A stretch of 64,000 bases of DNA from CALBPI01 sp039027435 (GTDB lineage Bacteria; Pseudomonadota; Gammaproteobacteria; Steroidobacterales; Woeseiaceae), in NCBI GenBank assembly GCA_039027435.1, contig JBCCKF010000002.1, positions 348,758 through 412,757 on the forward strand, written 5' to 3'. Below are positions 27,380-35,217 of the stretch, piece after piece. The notes under the pieces are model-generated. The model was not told the origin of the DNA, did no database searches, and saw only the letters and a list, made by a program, of their open reading frames with translations. Position numbers and translations under genes: made by a program. Each line of letters begins with the position of its first letter. Positions within the stretch are counted from its first letter, which is position 1.

Positions 27380-27862
27380 ATGAAAGGCGACAAGCAAGTC
27401 ATCGCGCATCTGAATACGATCCTCAAGAACGAATTGACGGCGATCAATCAGTACTTCCTGCATTCACGCATGTTGAATGACTGGGGTCTCAGCAAATTGG
27501 GCGCCTATGAATATCACGAGTCCATTGACGAGATGAAACACGCCGATTGGTTGATCGAGCGGATTCTGTTTCTCGAAGGGTTGCCCAACTTGCAAGATCT
27601 CGGAAGGCTCCGGATCGGCGAAGACGTCAAAGAAATCCTCGACTGCGATCTGGCACTCGAAATGGACGCGATCCCCGATCTCCGTGAAGCGGTTGCCTAC
27701 GCAGACAGCATAAAGGACTACGTGAGCAAAGAGCTGTTCGAGAAGATTCTCGAGTCAGAGGAAGAGCATGTCGACTTTCTCGAGACGCAGCTGACTTTGA
27801 TCGACAAAATCGGCCAGCAGAATTACAACCAATTGCAGTCAGAAGCTAAGACTAGCGACTAA
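27380..27862 (+). CDS. bfr: Bacterioferritin
   Basis: The 160-residue protein begins MKGDKQVIAHLNTILKNELT and follows E. coli Bfr closely. Visible ferroxidase ligands are Glu18, Glu51, His54, Glu94, Glu127 and His130, and the haem-ligand Met52 is present (ESIDEMKHAD). It forms a 24-subunit shell that oxidises and stores iron, with haem at subunit interfaces, and works with Bfd encoded upstream. An AGGA precedes the ATG at the usual distance. Having its own Fur-like operator, separate from that of bfd, allows different timing of the two genes. Confidence 0.97.
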   Translation: MKGDKQVIAHLNTILKNELTAINQYFLHSRMLNDWGLSKLGAYEYHESIDEMKHADWLIERILFLEGLPNLQDLGRLRIGEDVKEILDCDLALEMDAIPDLREAVAYADSIKDYVSKELFEKILESEEEHVDFLETQLTLIDKIGQQNYNQLQSEAKTSD

Positions 27863-27875
27863 CCCATGTGACCCG

Positions 27876-28646
27876 TCAGACGGTGGTAGAGATACCACCG
27901 TCCACGGGGATGACCACCCCATTCAGGTAACTGCCCGCTTTCGAAGCGAGGTAGATCGCCACACCCGCCATATCGGCCGGCTCGCCAATACGCTTGCGAG
28001 GAATCGTCTCGACGATCGCATCCTTCATGGTGGCGAGTGTGTGCGCCATCATTTTGCTCTCGAAAGGTCCCGGCGCAACCGCGTTGACCGTGATCTCACG
28101 GCGCGCAAGATTTTTCGCCATCATGCGTGTGAGATGGATGATTGCCGCCTTCGACGCGGCGTATGAATACGTCTCCATCTCCGACACACGCAAGCCATCA
28201 ATCGAGCCAATATTGATGATCCGCGCCGGGTCTTCGTGCGTGCCTGCAGCGACCAATAAATCGATCAGCTGCTGCGACAAGAAGAACGGAGACTTCACGT
28301 TGATGTTCATGATTTTGTCCCAGCCGTTCTCGGGGAACTCATCAAACGAAGCACCCCACGTCGCGCCCGCGTTATTCACAAGGATATCGAGCTTGTCCTC
28401 ACGCTCTCGGATCGCGCCGACCAGAGTCATCAGTCCTTCAGTCGTCGAAAGATCCGCTGGAATCGAAATGCACTCACCAAACTCGGAAAGTCGCGCTGCG
28501 GTTTGATCGCAGGCCTCGGCTTTGCGCGCCGAGATGTAGACCTTCACACCGTTGCGGACATAACCCTCGGCGATCATCTCGCCAATTCCCCGTGATCCAC
28601 CGGTCACCAGTGCGACCTTACCCGTTACGTCAAACAGATCCTGCAT
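27876..28646 (-). CDS. Short-chain dehydrogenase/reductase
   Basis: The 256-residue product starts MQDLFDVTGKVALVTGGSRG. It shows the NAD(P) loop TGGSRGIG, LVNNAGATWG, the catalytic Ser region INIGSIDG, YSYAASKAA (YxxxK) and the C-terminal YLNGVVIPVDGG. Arg within the ISARK stretch after strand two favours NADP(H). It resembles gluconate 5-dehydrogenase or 3-oxoacyl reductase-type SDRs, but substrate cannot be assigned. It converges with bfr (13 bp apart) and is divergent from the sulfotransferase gene. The start is placed at the ATG giving the usual short N-terminus. Confidence 0.88.
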   Translation of the reverse strand: MQDLFDVTGKVALVTGGSRGIGEMIAEGYVRNGVKVYISARKAEACDQTAARLSEFGECISIPADLSTTEGLMTLVGAIREREDKLDILVNNAGATWGASFDEFPENGWDKIMNINVKSPFFLSQQLIDLLVAAGTHEDPARIINIGSIDGLRVSEMETYSYAASKAAIIHLTRMMAKNLARREITVNAVAPGPFESKMMAHTLATMKDAIVETIPRKRIGEPADMAGVAIYLASKAGSYLNGVVIPVDGGISTTV

Positions 28647-28730
28647 GTTGTTTCTCGATTGCCCCGTCACGCCGCTATCATACAGACAACCAGAACAATA
28701 ACGACGCTTTCAAAACTGGAATTCCAATCT

Positions 28731-29600
28731 ATGGCATCGGCACCACTTTTCCTGATCGGCACGGGTCGCTGCGGATCGACCATCCTGCATCGTGTGCTGA
28801 GTCACCACCCTCACCTCGCCTGGCCGACAGCGACATGTAACCGCCAACCGCGTAAGCTCGACTACAACCGCCGAATCATGAATGCGCTCGAATTGCCCGT
28901 GATCGGCGATCTGCTTTGGCGAAGGGAACAGGTGGGCGAGGTTTACGGATTCTGGGACAGTCATTACCGCGGCTTCTCAACACCGTTTCGGGATCTTATT
29001 GCTGAAGATGTTGACGAGAGAACGCGTCATGGACTGAGCCAGGCGTTCGAGGCGTTGAAAACACCGTCGCGACCCACCGTGATGATGAAAATCACCGGCT
29101 TCCCACGCATCGGATTCCTGCGTGAGCTCTGGCCAGACGCAAAATTTGTGCACCTGGTTCGCGATGGGCGACCAACTGCACTCTCCGACCTCGCCATGCC
29201 TTGGTGTCAGGTCTGGAAAGGTATCGACCGCTGGAATTGGGGCCCATTGACTGACGAGCAGCGAGCGACCTGGACCGAGTCAGGCGAGTCGTTCCATGTG
29301 CTCGCAGTCCTGCTTTGGGAAAAGCTCATCAAGAACGTATGGCAAGTCTCTGCGGACCTGGATGATCAACACTACCTCGAGCTGCGCTACGAAGACCTCT
29401 GCGCTGAGCCCAAGGCAACGATGGATAAGATCTTGAGCTTCGCCGACCTCGAGTGGCATCCCAGCTTTGAGCGAAAGTTCGCCGCCTATGACCTTCGCGC
29501 CACCAACGACAAGTGGCGCAAACAAGTCACCGATGCACAGGCCGAGCTCATGACTCGCGCGGTGCAGTCCACGCTACAGCACTACAACTACGAAACCTGA
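28731..29600 (+). CDS. Sulfotransferase family protein
   Basis: The 289-residue product begins MASAPLFLIGTGRCGSTILH, the 5'-phosphosulfate-binding loop of PAPS-dependent sulfotransferases. It has FVHLVRDGRPTALS for the 3'-phosphate site and LELRYEDLCAEPKATMDKIL, common in the family. It would move a sulfuryl group from PAPS to an unknown acceptor. Shorter than 300 residues and without membrane segments, it is presumably cytoplasmic. The start at 28731 is chosen because the binding loop must lie near the N-terminus. The last 13 bases overlap the convergent FAH-family gene. Confidence 0.87.
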   Translation: MASAPLFLIGTGRCGSTILHRVLSHHPHLAWPTATCNRQPRKLDYNRRIMNALELPVIGDLLWRREQVGEVYGFWDSHYRGFSTPFRDLIAEDVDERTRHGLSQAFEALKTPSRPTVMMKITGFPRIGFLRELWPDAKFVHLVRDGRPTALSDLAMPWCQVWKGIDRWNWGPLTDEQRATWTESGESFHVLAVLLWEKLIKNVWQVSADLDDQHYLELRYEDLCAEPKATMDKILSFADLEWHPSFERKFAAYDLRATNDKWRKQVTDAQAELMTRAVQSTLQHYNYET

Positions 29601-30598
29601 ACCACCTGCTGATCAATGGTGCCGAACAGGTCCCTGCCGGCGTCGTCCCTCATCTGAATTTCAACGCGGTCGCCGAAGCGCATAAACGGCGTGGAAGGCT
29701 GGCCGTTCTCGATCGTTTCGATCATGCGAATCTCTGCAATACAGGAGTAACCCACGCCACCCTCAGCGATGGGCTTTCCCGGGCCGCCGGCTAGCTTGTT
29801 GGACACGGTGCCCGAGCCGATGATCGTGCCTGCGCACAACGGGCGTGTGCGCGCGGCGTGTGCAATCAGCTGGCCGAAGTCGAACGTCATGTCGGTGCCG
29901 GCATGCGCACAGCCGAACTCATCCCCGTTGTAGCGTACCAGCAGCGGCAGATGCAGCTTGCCCTCGCGCCATGCATTCCCCAGCGATTCCGGTGTCAGCG
30001 CACAAGGTGAGAATGCGCTCGACGGTTTGGACTGGAAGAACCCAAATCCTTTCGCTAACTCACCCGGTATCAAGCCACGCAGTGACACATCGTTCACAAG
30101 CATGATCAACCGGACTTTCTCAAGCGCATCGGCAGGTGACACACCCATGGGGGTATCGTCGACGATCACCGCGACCTCGCCTTCCATGTCGATTCCGAAC
30201 GTCTGATCGTCAGGCATCGTGATGTCTTCTTGCGGCCCTAGGAAACTGTCAGAGCCGCCTTGGTACATCAACGGGTCAGTCCAGAAGCTCTCTGGCATCT
30301 CCGCGCCACGCGCCTTGCGCACAAGCTCAACGTGATTCACGTAGGCCGATCCATCCGCCCACTGAAATGCCCGGGGTAATGGCGACACGCAACGGCTTTG
30401 ATCAAAGACCTCACCCTCGTCCGTGCCAGCGTCCAAACGCGCGGACAGGGCCTCGAGTTCCCGCGCATTGGTCGCCCAATCATCCAGTGCCGCTTGAAGC
30501 GTCGGCGCAATATCCTTGGCGCTGATGCACCGTGCCAGATCGTCGGAGACCACCATCAACTGGCCATCGCGGCCGGACTGATAAGACGCAAGCTTCAT
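29588..30598 (-). CDS. Fumarylacetoacetate hydrolase family protein
   Basis: The 336-residue protein has the FAH domain with metal-binding IDMEGEVAVIVDDTP and FGQLIAHAARTRPLCAGTIIGSGTVSN. The last part is the catalytic and substrate segment of bacterial fumarylacetoacetases and related acylpyruvases. The N-terminal part carries the extra small domain seen in two-domain FAH proteins. It probably cleaves a carbon-carbon bond in an aromatic-acid degradation product. Its start overlaps the stop of the upstream VOC gene by four bases, so the pair is cotranscribed; a dioxygenase-plus-hydrolase pair, as in homogentisate breakdown, is conceivable but unproven. Confidence 0.87.
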   Translation of the reverse strand: MKLASYQSGRDGQLMVVSDDLARCISAKDIAPTLQAALDDWATNARELEALSARLDAGTDEGEVFDQSRCVSPLPRAFQWADGSAYVNHVELVRKARGAEMPESFWTDPLMYQGGSDSFLGPQEDITMPDDQTFGIDMEGEVAVIVDDTPMGVSPADALEKVRLIMLVNDVSLRGLIPGELAKGFGFFQSKPSSAFSPCALTPESLGNAWREGKLHLPLLVRYNGDEFGCAHAGTDMTFDFGQLIAHAARTRPLCAGTIIGSGTVSNKLAGGPGKPIAEGGVGYSCIAEIRMIETIENGQPSTPFMRFGDRVEIQMRDDAGRDLFGTIDQQVVQVS

Positions 30599-31146
30599 TC
30601 GGTGCTCTCCTCGGCAATAGCCTCATGCAACCAAGCGGCGTGCCTCGGCGCCTTCCGGGTCGCGGCCCACTCTTCGAGCATTGCGGGCGCGACTTCATGC
30701 AGTTGCGCCATCTGTTCGTCAGTTGCGGTGTTAGCGGCCAGCTCCAGTCGGTGACCGTTTGGGTCAAAAAAGTAGATCGACTTGAAAATGCCGTGGTTGG
30801 TGGGCCCAAGCACCTCCAGACCTTCGGCCTCAACGCGGGCCTTCGCCGCTAGTAGCGCATCAACGTCCGCGACCTCGAACGCAATATGCTGGACCCATTC
30901 CGGGGTATTCCGATCACGATCCATATCGGGCTGGGTCGGCAGCTCGAAGAACGCGAGAACGTTGCCCATGCCAGCGTCGAGAAACACATGCATATAAGGG
31001 TCAGGCTCTTTGGTAGAAGGCACCTCATCCTCGGCAATCGCGAGCACAAATTTCATGTTGAGCACCCGCTGATAGAACTCGACAGTCTCTTTCGCATCGC
31101 GGCACCGATAGGCCACGTGATGGATCCGTTTGAGCTCGATGGACAT
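30595..31146 (-). CDS. VOC (glyoxalase/extradiol dioxygenase) family protein
   Basis: The 183-residue product has the paired beta-alpha-beta-beta-beta modules of the vicinal oxygen chelate fold: RIHHVAYRCRDAKETVEFYQRVLNM at the start and WVQHIAFEV with FDPNGHRLELA in the second half. Likely metal ligands are His in IHHVAY, His in VQHIAF and Glu in RLELA. Members include glyoxalases, extradiol dioxygenases and epimerases. Coupling to the FAH-family gene favours a role in aromatic or lactone metabolism. The tail after residue 150 is an extra helical extension. Confidence 0.8.
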   Translation of the reverse strand: MSIELKRIHHVAYRCRDAKETVEFYQRVLNMKFVLAIAEDEVPSTKEPDPYMHVFLDAGMGNVLAFFELPTQPDMDRDRNTPEWVQHIAFEVADVDALLAAKARVEAEGLEVLGPTNHGIFKSIYFFDPNGHRLELAANTATDEQMAQLHEVAPAMLEEWAATRKAPRHAAWLHEAIAEESTE

Positions 31147-31273
31147 CTCTTGTCTCCGGCGGTTTACGCCTGGTCGCTGGAACTAAATTAGTTTCGTATG
31201 ATACCAAAAATCACGCTCACGATCAGTCTCTGACAAGCATCGCGATGCGCGGTGACCGCAATGTTACCGCCAG

Positions 31274-31302
31274 TTGACACGCCCGTACCCGCGCCTTATA
31301 TT
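31274..31302 (+). promoter_or_regulatory. Sigma-70 promoter of the tRNA operon
   Basis: TTGACA (31274-31279), a 17-bp spacer and TATATT (31297-31302) form a near-perfect promoter. A GC-rich discriminator (GCGCCGC) follows, typical of stringently controlled stable RNA genes. Transcription would begin about seven bases before tRNA-Ala. Confidence 0.8.
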
Positions 31303-31315
31303 GCGCCGCTCTGTC

Positions 31316-31391
<76 letters not shown>

Positions 31392-31437
31392 GTTCCGCGA
31401 TCTTTAGGCCAGATCAGCACCGACTACGAAGTGTTTT

Positions 31438-31513
31438 GTCCCCTTCGTCTAGAGGCCTAGGACTCCGCCCTTTCACGGCGGCAACAGGGGTTCGAATCCC
31501 CTAGGGGACGCCA
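31438..31513 (+). tRNA. tRNA-Glu (anticodon TTC)
   Basis: The 76-nt cloverleaf has acceptor stem GTCCCCT/AGGGGAC, anticodon stem CCGCC/GGCGG with loop CTTTCAC (anticodon TTC), T arm GGGGTTCGAATCCCC, discriminator G and encoded CCA. It lies 46 bp after tRNA-Ala and shares its promoter. Confidence 0.98.
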
Positions 31514-31521
31514 TAAAAATG

Positions 31522-31555
31522 CGCTCGATGCCATCCGGTATCGAGCGTTTTTTTT
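31522..31555 (+). terminator. Rho-independent terminator of the tRNA operon
   Basis: The stem CGCTCGATGCC / GGTATCGAGCG with a four-base loop is followed by eight T residues, 8 bp after the tRNA-Glu CCA end. Confidence 0.92.
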
Positions 31556-31599
31556 GCCAGTACAGGACGAGATTGCCGTCATCTGACACACTTACGCGC

Positions 31600-33729
31600 A
31601 TGTCATTGCTCCAGGAACTAAAGCGACGCAAAGTCTACAGAGTCGGGATCGGTTATCTCGCCGCTTCGTGGATCGCATTGCAATTGGCCGACGTGATGTT
31701 GGAGAACCTGAACCTGCCGACATGGGCGTTCAAGGCACTACTCGCGCTCATTGCTATCGGCTTCCCCATTGCACTCGGTCTTGCCTGGGTTTTTGAGCTC
31801 ACACCTGAAGGCGTCAAGCGAGACACCAGTGTGGGGGCCACCAACGCACCGGCCAACGCGGGCCAGTACGTTCAGCTTGTGATCACGGCCGCTCTGGCGA
31901 TCACCGTCGGCTATCTCGTCGTCGACAAATTCAAGAACGAGGCGGCACCTCAGGTGGCAGTCGACCGCTCGATCGCTGTTTTGCCGTTTGAAAACATCAC
32001 TGCCGTCGAAGACGACACGTTCTTCGTGGACGGCATGCACGACTATCTGCTTACCCAGCTTGCTCGTCTTGGCACGCTCGATAAGGTGATTGCCAGGCCG
32101 ACCGCAGAGACTTACCGAGCCACCACGAAATCCCTCACGGAAATCGGTGACGAGTTGGGCGTTGCCACAATTCTCACCGGCGGCTTCCAGCGCGCGGGCG
32201 AGAATGTCCGAATCAATATGCAACTGTTTCGCGCCGACACTGGACAGTCACTCTGGGCAAACTCCTGGGATCGAAGACTCAACCTCGAGAACCTGTTCGA
32301 TACCCAAACCAGCATTACGAGTGAGATCGTCTCGGCGCTAAGTGGTGTCTTGTCAGATCAGGATCGAACGCAGCTCGCCAAACGTCCAACGAGTATCCCG
32401 GAAGCGTTTGAGCAATACTCGCTCGGTCGGACGCTGCTAGCCCGGCGCACGGCGCCCAATATCCGGCGGGCGCTCGCGTATTTCGAGCGCGCTGTTGAGC
32501 TTGACCCAACCTTTGTCCTGGCATGGGTCGGTGTTGCCGATGCGAATTCACTACTCACCGATTACGACGATGTCGATGCCGAGACCTCCTTCGCCAGCAG
32601 GCGGCGTGCGATCGACCGCGCGTTGTTCCTTGACCCTGAATCCGGTGAAGCGCTGACCTCACTAGCCGATCTTCGCCGCGACCAGGACGACAACGAGGTA
32701 GCGGAGACGTTTTTCTTGCAAGCGATCGAACGTGCGCCGCACTACCCAACTGCGCGCCATTGGTATTCATTGCTCCTCAGCGAAGAAGGTCGTCTCGAGG
32801 AAGGGCTCGAACAGATCCGCACCGCTCGAGACATCGATCCACAGGCGCCGATCCTCTCCACCGCCGAAGCGGGGTTCTTGTTGCAGGTGGGCGACTACGA
32901 AGGTGCTGACCGTGTCATCGTCGACGGCATTCGGCGCAATCCGGACTTCCACAATCTGTACGGCACCCGAGCGGATTTGTTTGTCATCCGCGGCCAACTC
33001 GATGAAGCGCTACGGTGGCAAACCGAATCCGCACGACTCTCACCGAGCTCGCCGGATGCACGCGAGAGTGAGTGTGAACTGCAGGCGGTACTCGGCATGG
33101 TCGAGGAAGCCAAGGCGTGCAGCGAACGCGTGTTCCGCGACTTTCCGAACAAGATGATTCCGGGTATGTCGGAAATCGATCTGATACTCAGCGCGCAACG
33201 CGATGGACTCGCGTCTTTTCTTGTACCGGTAGAATCTCTGGAGGGTATGCCGGGTGGACTTCGGATCGGCATGGGGCAGGCGTTTTTTCTGGGTGGCCGA
33301 ATAGACGAAGCGCGACTGTTGCTCGAGTCTGAACGACCGGAGTTGTTCGCCACACCCGCACCGGCCGTAAAGCTGTCCGAGATCACAACCGCGTTGATCG
33401 CTGCCGGAATCCTTGAGGCAGACGGCGACATTGAGCAAGCCGGTCAACTCCTGGCCGCGATAAAGACCGCGCTCGCGGCGGTGCCCTTTGAACTGACCGG
33501 TGGTGAATTCGCACCGACGATGGAAGCACTTGCGCTGGGCGATTTTGAAGCGGCGGCGAATTCCGTGCGAGATCCAAAGCTATTGTCTGTGTGGTGGGTG
33601 TTCGTCACACCTGTTTTTGAACGGGACTTAGAAAACCCGATATTCGCAGCCGCGATCGCAGAGATGAAGACGAAAGTCGATGATCAGCGCGAGGCTTACC
33701 TTGCTTATCCTAGCCTCGCGCCGCTGTAG
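31600..33729 (+). CDS. Membrane-anchored TPR protein with FlgO/TolB-N-like domain
   Basis: The 709-residue product starts MSLLQELKRRKVYRVGIGYL. It has three helices near the N-terminus (about 15-32, 42-66, 89-110), then a FlgO-like domain (RSIAVLPFENITAVEDDTFFVDGMHDYLLTQLA ... LLTGGF-type LTGGFQRAGENVRINMQLF). The C-terminal half is a long TPR array (AFEQYSLGRTLLARR, ALAYFERAVELDPTFVLAW and repeats). Homologs are often labelled adenylate-cyclase-like, but no cyclase domain is present here. It is probably a scaffold or signalling protein facing the cytoplasm or periplasm. It follows the tRNA terminator, so it has its own promoter. Confidence 0.8.
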   Translation: MSLLQELKRRKVYRVGIGYLAASWIALQLADVMLENLNLPTWAFKALLALIAIGFPIALGLAWVFELTPEGVKRDTSVGATNAPANAGQYVQLVITAALAITVGYLVVDKFKNEAAPQVAVDRSIAVLPFENITAVEDDTFFVDGMHDYLLTQLARLGTLDKVIARPTAETYRATTKSLTEIGDELGVATILTGGFQRAGENVRINMQLFRADTGQSLWANSWDRRLNLENLFDTQTSITSEIVSALSGVLSDQDRTQLAKRPTSIPEAFEQYSLGRTLLARRTAPNIRRALAYFERAVELDPTFVLAWVGVADANSLLTDYDDVDAETSFASRRRAIDRALFLDPESGEALTSLADLRRDQDDNEVAETFFLQAIERAPHYPTARHWYSLLLSEEGRLEEGLEQIRTARDIDPQAPILSTAEAGFLLQVGDYEGADRVIVDGIRRNPDFHNLYGTRADLFVIRGQLDEALRWQTESARLSPSSPDARESECELQAVLGMVEEAKACSERVFRDFPNKMIPGMSEIDLILSAQRDGLASFLVPVESLEGMPGGLRIGMGQAFFLGGRIDEARLLLESERPELFATPAPAVKLSEITTALIAAGILEADGDIEQAGQLLAAIKTALAAVPFELTGGEFAPTMEALALGDFEAAANSVRDPKLLSVWWVFVTPVFERDLENPIFAAAIAEMKTKVDDQREAYLAYPSLAPL

Positions 33730-33736
33730 CGCTCGG

Positions 33737-34084
33737 CTACAAACCGACAGCCATCACCATCACACTGAACATAGAAACGGTAGCAACAAACCCGGCGGCG
33801 CAGGCACTACCCCAAGTGGCAACGGCGGCGGCATTGCGCTGCCACTGACGAGCCTGCACACAGACCGGCATTGCAGCGAGCGATGCTGTGAGCGTCTCTA
33901 TACTTCCTAAACGCTGTTGCGCGTCAAGCGCCGCCAGACCAATCTGCGTGCCACTCGCAACGGCATCGTCAACCAATTCCTCAAGGTGATTGATCCACTC
34001 GTCGGCCATCCGTGCCGCGTCCTTGCGCGAGAGACCGGCGTCAAGGAGGCTTCGCGTTAACTCAGCTCGATCAGGAGACTGCAT
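33737..34084 (-). CDS. Small two-domain membrane protein partnered with PadR regulator
   Basis: The 115-residue product has an N-terminal helical domain (LTRSLLDAGLSRKDAARMADEWINHLEELVDDA), resembling the HAAS/permease-prefix domain that often follows PadR genes. Then comes one long hydrophobic stretch near the C-terminus (about 88-112). The start overlaps the PadR stop by 14 bases, so the two are coupled. Such partners are thought to sense membrane state or modulate the regulator; this is inference. It converges on the TPR gene. Confidence 0.65.
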   Translation of the reverse strand: MQSPDRAELTRSLLDAGLSRKDAARMADEWINHLEELVDDAVASGTQIGLAALDAQQRLGSIETLTASLAAMPVCVQARQWQRNAAAVATWGSACAAGFVATVSMFSVMVMAVGL

Positions 34085-34409
34085 TCACCTCTCCCGCCAA
34101 ATTCACAGCATCTCGAATCCGCACCCAGTCCGCCTCGAGCTTCTGAAGTCGCGTTCGACCCTTGCGTGTCAGGCTGTAATAGACGCGCTCTCTGGCGCCG
34201 ACTTTCTTACGCTTCGCCTTCAATGCGCCCGCCTTCTCAAGCGCATAGAGCGAGGGATAAATCACCCCCTCGCCCAGTTTGATCGCCTCACCCGTCACCA
34301 ACTGAATCTTCCTGACCAGCTCATAGCCGTACATCTCCTCCTGCGATAACAACCGCAGCAGCAGCAACTCGGGTACACCGGTCATGAAAGGTGGATTCGT
34401 ACGGGTCAT
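34071..34409 (-). CDS. PadR family transcriptional regulator
   Basis: The 112-residue product begins MTRTNPPFMTGVPELLLLRL. It has the PadR winged helix: EMYGYELVRKIQLVTGEAIKLGEGVIYPSLYALEKAGAL and YYSLTRKGRTRLQKLEADW. It lacks the long C-terminal dimer domain of large PadR proteins, so it is the short s-PadR subtype. It probably represses its own two-gene unit, and perhaps the divergent TonB-like gene 110 bp away. The start is chosen at 34409 rather than the longer frame because the family begins close to the first helix. Confidence 0.87.
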   Translation of the reverse strand: MTRTNPPFMTGVPELLLLRLLSQEEMYGYELVRKIQLVTGEAIKLGEGVIYPSLYALEKAGALKAKRKKVGARERVYYSLTRKGRTRLQKLEADWVRIRDAVNLAGEVNAVS

Positions 34410-34483
34410 ATCGATCCCTTCTCGCTCAGCCTCTGACAATACCTTTAACTAAATAGCGAAATCAATATTTACTTTTTAGTTCT

Positions 34484-34504
34484 AGGTAATTTAGGCTAAT
34501 ACCT
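34484..34504. promoter_or_regulatory. Possible operator in the padR/tonB-like divergent region
   Basis: AGGTA and TACCT form an inverted repeat separated by 11 AT-rich bases. The heptamer AATACCT also occurs 60 bp away (34438-34444). The site lies between divergent genes, but the arms are short. Confidence 0.3.
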
Positions 34505-34519
34505 CGTTGTTCAAGGTAA

Positions 34520-35143
34520 ATGCTGATGACGCACTTCAAACTGACCACAGCGGCAGGCACTGGCCTACTGATCACTGTATCCCTGCTATTTCTGATGACG
34601 AGCCTGATCAGTCGCGGAGAAGCCAGCAGCCCACAGGAAATACGACCATTACGTTCGCTAGCAAGCACCGCGCCCCCGCCAGAGCCGCCTGCGGAGCCGC
34701 GGCTCGATGCGCCCACGCCACCACCGCCGCCGCAACCAGTGCCCAGCGCTCGGACGATCAATATTTCGCTCCCACCAGTACCTGTCGTGCCTGCCAAGCC
34801 TGCTTTCAATTCAATACGGATAGATGTTGGCGCGGTACAGAGTGCCCCCAACCCACTTGGCAATGCTTCAGATCACGCACCGATTCTGGTGTCTGCCGTC
34901 GCACCGGTGTTCCCGGGGCCTATGCTCGCACGCAAGACAGAGGGCTACGTGGATGTGCAGTACGATGTCGACCCAACCGGTCGCGTCATCAACATCCGAG
35001 TCGTCGAAAGCTCTCATCGCGGTTTCGAACGGGCGGCTCGCAAGGCGGCGGAGAAGATGCGTTTCCGACCACGGGTCGTTGACGGGAACCCAACCCTGGA
35101 GCCCAACATGATGCATCGGTTTCGATTCGAACTGAGCGATTGA
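34520..35143 (+). CDS. TonB-like energy transducer protein
   Basis: The 207-residue product has an N-terminal membrane anchor (about 12-30), a Pro-rich linker (PPPEPPAEP, APTPPPPPQPVP) and a C-terminal TonB domain (AKTEGYVDVQYDVDPTGRVINIRVVESS ... ARKAAEKMRFRPRV). TonB proteins transmit inner-membrane proton-motive energy to outer-membrane receptors. The tail of about 80 residues is the usual TonB-C length. No exbB or full exbD is adjacent. A TonB-dependent receptor gene lies 2.3 kb downstream on the other strand and could be its client. Confidence 0.83.
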   Translation: MLMTHFKLTTAAGTGLLITVSLLFLMTSLISRGEASSPQEIRPLRSLASTAPPPEPPAEPRLDAPTPPPPPQPVPSARTINISLPPVPVVPAKPAFNSIRIDVGAVQSAPNPLGNASDHAPILVSAVAPVFPGPMLARKTEGYVDVQYDVDPTGRVINIRVVESSHRGFERAARKAAEKMRFRPRVVDGNPTLEPNMMHRFRFELSD

Positions 35144-35158
35144 TACTGTAAAGACGAT

Positions 35159-35187
35159 TTGACACTTAGTCAGGACTAATTGACACT
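35159..35187. promoter_or_regulatory. Repeat-containing regulatory region upstream of the BCD-family transporter
   Basis: Two TTGACACT copies (35159-35166 and 35180-35187) stand exactly 21 bp apart, two helical turns. A palindrome TTAGTC-AG-GACTAA lies between them. Each TTGACA could be a -35 element. The second copy is part of a 12-mer also found in the atuA operator region. Confidence 0.4.
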
Positions 35188-35217
35188 CATCAATGGGGAC
35201 TCTGACTGGGAAATGCA

